Virus record (IMG/VR): IMGVR_UViG_3300028840_004841
Location: 1-37,617 of that record
DNA length: 37,617 bases
Reading direction: 5' to 3' (one strand)
Source of the DNA: a virus
Shown: positions 22,655 through 28,328 of the stretch, one piece after another
How the letters are laid out: the number at the start of each line of letters is the position of its first letter
Position numbering within the stretch: the stretch's first letter is position 1
Program-made: the position numbers and the translations under genes
The notes under the pieces: generated by a model
What the model saw: the letters and a program-made list of their open reading frames with translations, nothing else
Told to the model about the DNA's origin: nothing
Database searches by the model: none

Positions 22655-23067
22655 ATTCTTTCCTCCCTGTCATTCCCGCGCAGGCGGGAATCCATCTTCG
22701 GTTTTCCATCCGTGTTCATCCGTGTTAATCCGTGGTTCCAATCTTCTTCTTTTTCTTTTTTTCTCTGCGCCCTCTGCGCCTCTGCGGTGAACATTCCCCG
22801 ATCATCCGCGCACCTCCTCAGCTTCCCCACGTCCCCCCTGATCTCCTGCAACCCCCGCATCAGTTCTTTTCTTTTTACCTCATCCGCCTCGATGATCCCC
22901 CGCATCACCCGTTTCAGGTTCGTCGCGATATCCGTCATCGCGTCGATGCTCGCCACGCGCCACCACTCCACCTGGCCGGCTTTTTCTTTCTCCCGCACCG
23001 CCGCCGATCGCGCCCGCTGCCTGCGTTTCAGCGCATCCAGCCTCGCGCCCTCAGTCTGTGTTTGCAT
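22651..23067 (-). CDS. Helical protein whose C terminus is made of dispersed repeats
   Basis: A 138-aa protein. Residues 1-93 are a basic helical protein (MQTQTEGARLDALKRRQRAR to LQEIRGDVGKLRRCADDRGM). The remaining 45 residues match three repeat types read as protein: AEAQRAQRKKEKEE, RMNTDGKPK and MDSRLRGNDR. These strings appear in many genomes as translated intergenic repeats. Here they extend the frame to the ATGA junction with the next gene. The original C terminus has evidently been replaced or extended. It overlaps the upstream 57-aa frame by 17 bases. No function can be assigned. Confidence 0.65.
   Translation of the reverse strand: MQTQTEGARLDALKRRQRARSAAVREKEKAGQVEWWRVASIDAMTDIATNLKRVMRGIIEADEVKRKELMRGLQEIRGDVGKLRRCADDRGMFTAEAQRAQRKKEKEEDWNHGLTRMNTDGKPKMDSRLRGNDREERI
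22672..22790. repeat. Repeat cluster: dRS3-like, TCCGTGTTCATCC type and CTCTGCGCC type
   Basis: In the plus direction: ATTCCCGCG/CGCGGGAAT-type palindrome (22672-22691), CATCCGTGTTCATCCGTGTT (22708-22727) with AATCCGTGG, and CTCTGCGCCCTCTGCGCC with TCTGCGGTGAA (22764-22793). Three separate families stand in tandem and all lie within the 3' part of the 138-aa gene. Confidence 0.75.
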
Positions 23068-23224
23068 TTGCCGTTTCCAGCGTCAGCACACGCTGTTCCA
23101 GGTGTTCCAGCCGGTCTGTGAGTTTCGCCACGCCTACCGCCACTGTAACCGCCAGCGCCTCCGCCTCCCGCTGCGCCACCTCCAGCGGCCACCTCTTCGC
23201 CCCCTCCACCGGAAACAATTCCAT
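23051..23224 (-). CDS. 57-residue protein, paralogue of the nucleotidyltransferase N terminus
   Basis: A short frame: MELFPVEGAKRWPLEVAQRE, then AEALAVTVAVGVAKLTDRL, ending LTLETANANTD. The first 25 residues match the N terminus of the polymerase-X-like protein (MELFEVEAPKRWPLEEARAA then AEALA) very closely. After that the two diverge, this one becoming a coiled helix. It looks like a partial duplication of that gene's 5' end fused to a new tail. ATG overlaps the upstream TGA (TGATG) and the 3' end overlaps the next gene by 17 bases. A role as a decoy or partner subunit is possible. Confidence 0.65.
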   Translation of the reverse strand: MELFPVEGAKRWPLEVAQREAEALAVTVAVGVAKLTDRLEHLEQRVLTLETANANTD

Positions 23225-23502
23225 CACCTCAGCGTCCCCCCAAAGAAGCGAATAGAAGCGAATATGTCTACTTGTGGCAGCGCCCTGATCTTGCTGACCA
23301 CGTCTTCCATCGCGCTCACAGCCGCCGTCTCTGAATCAAAGACGGGCTGAGTGTTTAGTAGATCGTGATCATAGATATTATCTCGATACAGGCTGATCCA
23401 CCCGGTCCATTTGCCATGATCATTCGGCCCACCTGCAAGGCACCGGACATCATCGCCCCGCGTCTGTATGATTGCGGCCGTCAATCTGCTTATACCTCTC
23501 AT
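23224..23502 (-). CDS. Hypothetical protein
   Basis: A 92-aa protein (MRGISRLTAAIIQTRGDDVR). It contains a segment CLAGGPNDHGKWTGWISLYRD and ends RFFGGTLR. The fold looks mixed alpha/beta with no membrane part. No family recognised. It is first in a coupled run of four small genes down to the nucleotidyltransferase. A repeat cluster (23520-23640) separates it from the dockerin-like gene, which may mark the start of a transcription or insertion unit. Confidence 0.6.
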   Translation of the reverse strand: MRGISRLTAAIIQTRGDDVRCLAGGPNDHGKWTGWISLYRDNIYDHDLLNTQPVFDSETAAVSAMEDVVSKIRALPQVDIFASIRFFGGTLR

Positions 23503-23519
23503 ATCCCATCCTCCCTGTC

Positions 23520-23640
23520 ATTCCCGCGCAAGCGAGAATCCATCTTCGGTTTCCCATCTGTGTTCATCTGTGTTCATCTGCGGTTTCAATCTTCTTCTTT
23601 TTCTTCTTCTTTCATTCGTTCAATTCGTGTAATTCGTGTT
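23520..23640. repeat. Repeat cluster upstream of the small-gene run
   Basis: Contains a dRS3-like unit (23520-23539), CATCTGTGTTCATCTGTG (23553-23570) and a CAATTCGTGTAATTCGTGTT string (23621-23640). The order dRS3, TCGGTTT, CCATCTGTG is the same as at 22672-22727, so a composite block has been duplicated, about 850 bp apart. Confidence 0.75.
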
Positions 23641-24235
23641 CCGATTTTTCAGTCCTCGGCTTCCTCGGCTTCCTCGGCTTCCTCGGCTTCCTCGGCTTGC
23701 GCGCGCGCAGCAGATCCTCGAACACCTTCAACGCCAGCTCCGCGCTCATCCCCGGATTGTCTCGCTGGAAGGCGAAGACAAAATCGAACAGGTCGCGATG
23801 ATGAATCCAGCAGTCATCATCGAAATCGAGCACGACGTCGTACAGCTCGTCCCCGCACCGCGCGCCCCAGGCACGCGTCAGGATAAACAGGTCCTCCCAC
23901 GTGATCCAGCCGTCGCGATTCGCGTCCCCCTTGCGCACCGCGATCCCGACGCAGAGAAAAACGGCCACCGGCTCGGCCGACTCCGTCCGAAACGTGAGGT
24001 AACAATCAGGCAGGTCCTCGGCCGCGATGATCGGCGGGCATGGACACTGCATCCCATCGAGCCAGAACTCATACGGCGCGCACTCCAGATCGCACACGAG
24101 CGCCTCGCAGTCGCCCGCCGGAACCTGAAACGCTAGCTCCGGCAGCGTCCCCTCATCCTTGCTGAAAAGAACAACCCATCTCTCCTGCGCAAACGCCGTG
24201 GAAGAGAACACAGCAAACGCCACGGCAAACGCCAT
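23612..24235 (-). CDS. Secreted dockerin-like (paired EF-hand) protein, cargo
   Basis: A 207-aa protein from ATG 24235 (MAFAVAFAVFSSTAFAQERW), an obvious signal peptide with AFA cleavage; the frame continues upstream but only through repeats. Residues about 25-95 are Cys-rich (GDCEALVCDLECAPYE, CPCPP). About 103-155 is a dockerin type I-like pair: GDANRDGWITWEDLFILTR and DFDDDCWIHHRDLFDF, each with calcium-loop Asp residues. The second loop is less regular. A 9-base tandem repeat (23653-23699) then encodes RKPRKPRKPRKPRKPR, and the last residues derive from another repeat. Secreted dockerin proteins are host-type genes. Flanking repeats suggest acquisition. Confidence 0.7.
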   Translation of the reverse strand: MAFAVAFAVFSSTAFAQERWVVLFSKDEGTLPELAFQVPAGDCEALVCDLECAPYEFWLDGMQCPCPPIIAAEDLPDCYLTFRTESAEPVAVFLCVGIAVRKGDANRDGWITWEDLFILTRAWGARCGDELYDVVLDFDDDCWIHHRDLFDFVFAFQRDNPGMSAELALKVFEDLLRARKPRKPRKPRKPRKPRTEKSEHELHELNE

Positions 24236-24248
24236 GGCAAAGAGCACA

Positions 24249-24296
24249 GGGGTCTGACGTTCACAGATCGCCTTGTATCTGTGAAGGTCTGGCCCC
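24249..24296. repeat. REP-like palindrome GGGGTCTGAC...GTCTGGCCCC, copy 2
   Basis: Outer arms GGGGTCTGACGTTCACAGAT and ATCTGTGAAGGTCTGGCCCC around a short loop, with an inner stem CACAGAT/ATCTGTG. Same layout as copies at 21745 and 34831. It lies immediately upstream of the dockerin-like gene. The rest of 24297-24561 shows only a CCGTCGGCGGCGACTCGCCGC string, repeated in diverged form at 26578. Confidence 0.75.
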
Positions 24297-24561
24297 ATAT
24301 TCTCAGTCCGTGGTTTCAAAGCTTCTTCTTTTCCTCTGTGCGCTCTGCGGCTAATTCTTAAAATTCCCCAGGGGCATGGGCGCATGCTCCGTGGATGTGC
24401 CGTGAGTTGTTTGCGTCTGTCAATCTCTGCACGTTCATCCCTTTTCCAACGTTCTCACCGCGTCTAAAACTACACGGCGGACCCTCCTGTTTATTTTCCA
24501 CCGCGCCCATGCGACTCTCCCCTGAGAGATTCTTTTTGCCCCGTCGGCGGCGACTCGCCGC

Positions 24562-25056
24562 TCATGCCGATTCCGGTCCCCGTTTTCTCTCATAGATTTT
24601 CTTGAGCGCCTCGATCACCGAGCGCGCCTCCTGGAGCGTGAGCTGCCGGATCTCCCGCTTCCGCCCCTTCGTATGTTTCTCGATGATCTTCGAGATCGAG
24701 CTGCACTCCGTGCCCGCTTCGTTCCATCCCTTCTGCCATCGCAATTTCTTCCTTGCGAATGTGCGGATGAACGCCTTCTGTTCCGGCGTCGCAATCTCGA
24801 TGATTGCGCTGGAGGAGTCTCGCTTCTTCGTTCTCTTCATCCGCCGCTTCGGCTTCTCCCCGTAGATCTCCTCCACGCGCGCGAACCACGCTTTGAATCC
24901 ATCCATCGACATCGCGGAGATCGAGCGGCCGCCGGTCACCTGCTCGGCCACGTCGCGCACCAGCTCGTCGCTCATGCCGAACGATCTGGCCGTCCCCCAC
25001 AGCGCACGAATCCACGTGTTGTACATCTCTTTATTTGTAAAACTCGCATGCATCAT
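24562..25056 (-). CDS. GemA-like protein (Mu gp16 family)
   Basis: A 164-aa basic protein resembling GemA (DUF1018), an early Mu protein that modulates host gene expression and DNA topology. The family pattern is visible as WGTARSFGMSDELVRDVAEQ, then TGGRSISAMSMDGFKAW. After a basic linker (KRRMKRTKKRD) comes a C-terminal part with IATPEQKAFIRTFARKKL, ending TLQEARSVIEALKKIYE. Length is typical. Its start overlaps the stop of the Cys-rich gene upstream by four bases. The 3' end runs into a repeat shared with 26578, which may have altered its last residues. Confidence 0.75.
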   Translation of the reverse strand: MMHASFTNKEMYNTWIRALWGTARSFGMSDELVRDVAEQVTGGRSISAMSMDGFKAWFARVEEIYGEKPKRRMKRTKKRDSSSAIIEIATPEQKAFIRTFARKKLRWQKGWNEAGTECSSISKIIEKHTKGRKREIRQLTLQEARSVIEALKKIYERKRGPESA

Positions 25057-25247
25057 TCATCATCCTCAGGCCAGGCACATGCCGGCTGGACGTTCACCTG
25101 ATACTGGAACAAAGCCCAGCACTCGCCGTTACAGAAGAACTCTTCGCTCTCGACCACAAATTCATCATGCGTGATGAACCGTCCATGCTGAACGCGCACG
25201 CAATGCCTGTCTACCGTAGCGGAACACATCTCGCATTTCGGCATCAT
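25053..25247 (-). CDS. Small Cys-rich, probable zinc-binding protein
   Basis: A 64-aa protein starting MMPKCEMCSATVDRHCVRVQ. Cysteines are in CxxC (5,8), then C16, CNGEC (about 48-52) and C near the end, a pattern suiting one zinc site. The start ATG overlaps the stop of the previous gene (TGATG), which fixes it over an upstream alternative. The C terminus is acidic (AWPEDDE). It is one of three consecutive small Cys-rich genes. No named family; FYVE- or treble-clef-like small proteins of phages look similar. Confidence 0.65.
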   Translation of the reverse strand: MMPKCEMCSATVDRHCVRVQHGRFITHDEFVVESEEFFCNGECWALFQYQVNVQPACAWPEDDE

Positions 25248-25510
25248 CAGTTCGTCGCTCCGGGCCGATCGTTCCAATCGCGCAGGTGCCCGGTGCGGGC
25301 CCCAACCCGCTCCGGTTCGTCGGGCAAAAGTTTGTGCGCCTCGGCAGGCTCATACGTCAGGCAGATCGCGTGGGCGACGTGTCCGCTCGAGTGGCCGTCC
25401 ATCACCTGGATGCGTGGCCTCTCCGCCATGCAGCCGCCGTCCACGTCGGCGCAGAAGTGCCTGCACTCCTCCGCATCGCACCGAAAATCTATCTCCTGTA
25501 TCCCGTTCAT
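25247..25510 (-). CDS. Small Cys-rich hypothetical protein
   Basis: An 87-aa protein (MNGIQEIDFRCDAEECRHFC). Cysteines at about 11, 16, 20 and 27 form a C-x4-C-x3-C-x6-C cluster, likely a metal site. A second half contains HSSGHVAHAICLTYEPAEAH and is soluble. The gene overlaps both neighbours (four bases with the upstream stop, three downstream), so it is in a translationally coupled trio of Cys-rich proteins. I do not recognise the family. Confidence 0.65.
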   Translation of the reverse strand: MNGIQEIDFRCDAEECRHFCADVDGGCMAERPRIQVMDGHSSGHVAHAICLTYEPAEAHKLLPDEPERVGARTGHLRDWNDRPGATN

Positions 25511-25890
25511 GTCGCCATCGCCTCCAGCCGTTTCGTCACGTACTCCAGCACGCGATCGCGCGCATCCTGCTCGAGCGGTCTGAGCCCTGCATACACATAC
25601 TCGATCGCGCGCGCCTCATCCTCGATGGTCTCGTCGAGTGCGAGGAATGGCGCCGGCTCCAGCGCCTCGTCGATATCTGGTTCTTCCGTTTTTCTCGATG
25701 GAAGGCGAGATCGCTTATCGCGCTCCGCCGGAAATTTCTTCGGAAACTCATCGAGCCGGCCATCCTTCTGCGCTCTCTTGTAGCAGGTGCCGCACAGTCC
25801 CCGAGCCACGAGCGGTCGCACCCTCTCGCAGTCCCTGCACTTCGGCGGCGGCCCATCCTCCAGCCCCGTTATCGTATGTTCTTCACTCAT
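25507..25890 (-). CDS. Zinc-ribbon-like early protein
   Basis: A 127-aa protein. Start at ATG 25890 (MSEEHTITGLEDGPPPKCRD), with GGAGGAAC upstream. Residues 18-40 contain CRDCERVRPLVARGLCGTCY, a CxxC...CxxC zinc site of the type found in small phage regulators. The middle is basic (KRAQKDGRLDEFPKKFPAER) and the C terminus helical and acidic with a repeated Leu pattern. DNA or RNA binding is plausible. No family name can be given safely. Confidence 0.7.
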   Translation of the reverse strand: MSEEHTITGLEDGPPPKCRDCERVRPLVARGLCGTCYKRAQKDGRLDEFPKKFPAERDKRSRLPSRKTEEPDIDEALEPAPFLALDETIEDEARAIEYVYAGLRPLEQDARDRVLEYVTKRLEAMAT

Positions 25891-25910
25891 ATCCCCGTTC
25901 CTCCCTGGTT

Positions 25911-26516
25911 TCAAAATACCCTTTCCAGTATCCCGCCGATCGCGCCTTGCGCCTCTTTCAGTTTCACCACGTCCTCGTGCGACAGAAACATCGGCGCGAA
26001 CCGTTTCTGCAGTTTCCGGATCTCGGCCGCGTACTGCTCCGGGTTGCCCGCATATTTCTCCAGCAGCGCCGTGATCGTCGCCAGGTGCGTCGGCATGCGC
26101 TCGGCCTCAGCGATCCCCGGCATGTCGGCGCCGACCCCGTCATCGAACTCGAACGTGAGCTGCCCCAGCAGCTCCGCCGGCGCGATCTTCTTCAGCCGGC
26201 TGACTTTCCACAGTTCATGCAGCGCATGCTTCTGGAGCGTGTTTGTAACGGCATCGAGTTCGTCGATGGACTCCACCATGTAGTAGCCCCTCGAGTGGTC
26301 GCCGATGATCGGGATCCCGAACTCGAAGATCAGGTTGTTCACGAGCTTCCGCAGCTTCCGCTGCCAGCTCCCGTTCGTTTGCTGATGCTGGAGCATGCCG
26401 CCCATGCTGTGTCGCAGCTCCCGCGCGAGCTTGCTCCCACGGATCGCGTTCTCCCGGCCCTTGTGCGCACTCAACAACTCCAGCAGCCGCGCCTCCTCCG
26501 TCGTCATCTCCCTCAT
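25911..26516 (-). CDS. Winged-helix-like regulatory protein
   Basis: A 201-aa protein. Residues about 5-85 have the layout of a winged helix: EARLLELLSAHKGRENAIRG, a recognition region RKLRKLVNNLIFEFGIPIIG, then a wing with SRGYYMVESIDELDA, the 'G.pI.s...GYY..e..eEl' pattern common in phage replication or regulatory proteins. The C-terminal 110 residues are mostly helical with acidic FEFDDGVGADMPG. It follows the MuB-like ATPase gene with a palindromic repeat between them. It may regulate replication; function not shown by sequence. Confidence 0.7.
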   Translation of the reverse strand: MREMTTEEARLLELLSAHKGRENAIRGSKLARELRHSMGGMLQHQQTNGSWQRKLRKLVNNLIFEFGIPIIGDHSRGYYMVESIDELDAVTNTLQKHALHELWKVSRLKKIAPAELLGQLTFEFDDGVGADMPGIAEAERMPTHLATITALLEKYAGNPEQYAAEIRKLQKRFAPMFLSHEDVVKLKEAQGAIGGILERVF

Positions 26517-26551
26517 CCCATCACCTCCCTATTCATGCGTGTTCGGGTTTT

Positions 26552-26575
26552 GTAGGGGCGCAGCATGCTGCGCCC
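26552..26575. repeat. Second exact copy of the GTAGGGGCG palindromic repeat
   Basis: Identical over 24 bases to 21242-21265 (begins GTAGGGGCGCAGC, ends GCTGCGCCC). It stands in the short gap between the winged-helix gene and the MuB-like gene and is followed by GTCTGCGGCGACCCGCCGC, itself a relative of 24541-24561. Confidence 0.75.
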
Positions 26576-26598
26576 GCTCCGTCTGCGGCGACCCGCCG

Positions 26599-27858
26599 CT
26601 ATCCAACGAACCACCAGCGATCCAGCGCGTTGATCACCTCTGCGGTGACCTTCGGCTCGCTCGTCTCGAGGGCTTTCATCATCGCGTTCGACGCGAGCGC
26701 GTGCACCTGGAGGGGCGTGTCCACCATCGGCGCATCCTTGCTGGGCTTCAGCCGGCGCTTCAGCGCGCGGACCGCATCCGGTGTGAAGACCGCATCGAGC
26801 GAGCTCCCCGCTTGCTCCAGCTTCCAGCCGAGGTATTTGTCGATCTGACTAAAAATGCCCGGCAGCGGAATCATCATGCACCTGAGCGCGACCTCGCGAA
26901 GTGTCAGGTTGCTCACCGAAAACTTCTGCGTCAGAATCTCCGGCTGCGCGTACAGGATCACGGCGAGGCCCGTCTCGAACCCGCCCGACAGCTCGAGGAT
27001 GCGTTTCAGCGATTTCAGCGCTGCATTCTCGAGCGCATGGCCTTCCTCGATCTGCAGCACAACGTTCACGCCCTGCTGTCGGTGCGCCGCCAGGCTCGTG
27101 CGCGCGAGGTCATACAACGATTCGCGCCGATTCGGAAACGACGTGCGCCCCGGATTCAGGTCGCGACAGATCGCCACGGCGAGCGCGTTCGGGCGCATGT
27201 GCTCGCGTTCGGCATCGAGCGCCTGCACGAACCGCACGCGCGGATTCTTCCTCAGCCGTTCCTCGATCATCAGCCGCAGCGTCGTTTTGCCCGAACCCGA
27301 TTCTCCAACGACACAGGCGAACTCGTGATCGTCGATGGCGCGGAGGAGGCTATCGAATGCCCGCTTGAATTCGCGCGACCAGTACATGTCCTCCTTCGAC
27401 CGAATCTTCTTCGGGAACGGATTCGTCTCAAGCCCGAAGTGCTTCATACATTCCAAATCAATCATGCGAACCCCCATTCTCCGTTGTTTCATCCCGAGCC
27501 GTTTGGAATGCCCCTTGCCGTTGCCGTTCGGCGCGTCCGCGCGCTCCTCCACGGCGATCCCATCCGACCACTCCCAAAGCCCCTCGAGCTGCGCCGGCGT
27601 CGCGCCCTTCTTCATGAGAAAATTCTCGATCTTCTGCTCGAGCGCCTCGCGCTCGATCCGCAGCGGCCAATTGTTTCGATTCACCAGATTCGAGATCGAC
27701 GCAGGCGAGATGCCCCCCACGCCTGCGGCCACCTCCCGATACGTCAGGCTGAGATCGTACAGAACCTGCTTCGCCACGAGTCCCCGGCCGATGTCGGTCA
27801 CGCCTTGCCCGTGCCGAACCTTCTGGTTACTCTTCAGCCCCTGCCCCTTTGCTCCCAA
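26599..27858 (-). CDS. MuB/ExeA-like AAA ATPase, transposition target selector
   Basis: About 419 aa. In Mu, protein B is an ATP-dependent DNA-binding protein that selects targets and activates the transposase. Residues about 25-65 are a helix-turn-helix (LVAKQVLYDLSLTYREVAAG, SPASISNLVNRNNWP), as in MuB. About 140-150 is FGLETNPFPK, the ExeA/GspA-type start of the ATPase. Walker A is GESGSGKT (185-192). Walker B is NVVLQIEEGHAL, with Glu replacing the usual first Asp. A sensor region LILYAQPEIL-like (AVILYAQPEIL) follows. I chose TTG 27858, eight bases after GGGAGG; TTG 27876 and GTG 27867 are alternatives. It lies two small genes away from the transposase. Confidence 0.85.
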   Translation of the reverse strand: MGAKGQGLKSNQKVRHGQGVTDIGRGLVAKQVLYDLSLTYREVAAGVGGISPASISNLVNRNNWPLRIEREALEQKIENFLMKKGATPAQLEGLWEWSDGIAVEERADAPNGNGKGHSKRLGMKQRRMGVRMIDLECMKHFGLETNPFPKKIRSKEDMYWSREFKRAFDSLLRAIDDHEFACVVGESGSGKTTLRLMIEERLRKNPRVRFVQALDAEREHMRPNALAVAICRDLNPGRTSFPNRRESLYDLARTSLAAHRQQGVNVVLQIEEGHALENAALKSLKRILELSGGFETGLAVILYAQPEILTQKFSVSNLTLREVALRCMMIPLPGIFSQIDKYLGWKLEQAGSSLDAVFTPDAVRALKRRLKPSKDAPMVDTPLQVHALASNAMMKALETSEPKVTAEVINALDRWWFVG

Positions 27859-27863
27859 TCGCC

Positions 27864-28043
27864 TCACCTCCCGCAACGTCCAAACAGGAATCCCAAAACG
27901 ACCGCCATGCCGATCAGCAATACGGCGCCCCCGAGTATAGGTGACACAAAATCATAATCCGCTTTCGCTTTGCCGACGCGGACTGCAACTCCAACGATCA
28001 CCACAACAAAAAGCATCCATAGCAACCAACCGGGTATATACAT
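27864..28043 (-). CDS. 59-residue protein with two membrane helices
   Basis: A frame below usual cut-offs: MYIPGWLLWMLFVVVIVGVA, a short basic loop (VGKAKADYDFV), then SPILGGAVLLIGMAVVLGFL, ending in FGRCGR. Two hydrophobic helices around a basic loop indicate a hairpin with both ends on the same side of the membrane. It starts two bases after the previous stop and ends five bases before the MuB-like start, whose ribosome-binding site lies in its last codons. A membrane protein between transposase and ATPase genes is unusual; superinfection exclusion or a holin-like function are possible. Confidence 0.65.
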   Translation of the reverse strand: MYIPGWLLWMLFVVVIVGVAVRVGKAKADYDFVSPILGGAVLLIGMAVVLGFLFGRCGR

Positions 28044-28045
28044 TT

Positions 28046-28318
28046 CTAGTCCTCTCCGTGTCCTCCGTGGTCAAGCGGTTCTTCGTTTTTTGATGTTTTC
28101 TCGAGCATCATCATCCTCATGGTGGCCACAACCGCCCAATACCCCTCGCGCACCGTCTTCTCGATCTCGACGATCCGCTCCCGCGACAAGTGCCCATCGC
28201 GGCACAAAAGCAACGCGAGCGTGGCCTCATTGACCACGTTCCCGAAATTATTCGTCGCGAACGCAAACACCGCATGCCACTGCTCAGGTGTCAGCCCCGC
28301 CTCATCGATCCCGAACAT
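28046..28318 (-). CDS. Hypothetical protein with repeat-derived C terminus
   Basis: A 90-aa protein starting MFGIDEAGLTPEQWHAVFAF at ATG 28318, with GAGG eight bases upstream; TTG 28336 is an alternative. It continues with FATNNFGNVVNEATLALLL and a helix with RERIVEIEKTVREGYWAVV. The last dozen residues (EEPLDHGGHGED) are the translation of a CACGGAGGACACGGAGAG-type dispersed repeat. The body is helical and soluble, family unknown. Located directly after the transposase, it may assist transposition, by position only. Confidence 0.65.
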   Translation of the reverse strand: MFGIDEAGLTPEQWHAVFAFATNNFGNVVNEATLALLLCRDGHLSRERIVEIEKTVREGYWAVVATMRMMMLEKTSKNEEPLDHGGHGED

Positions 28319-28328
28319 GTGTCGCGCC

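Noticed and set aside
23653-23699. Tandem 9-base units that might be taken for a CRISPR-like array
   Set aside because: Units are contiguous with no spacers, and they encode repeated Arg-Lys-Pro at a gene end; a simple tandem repeat.
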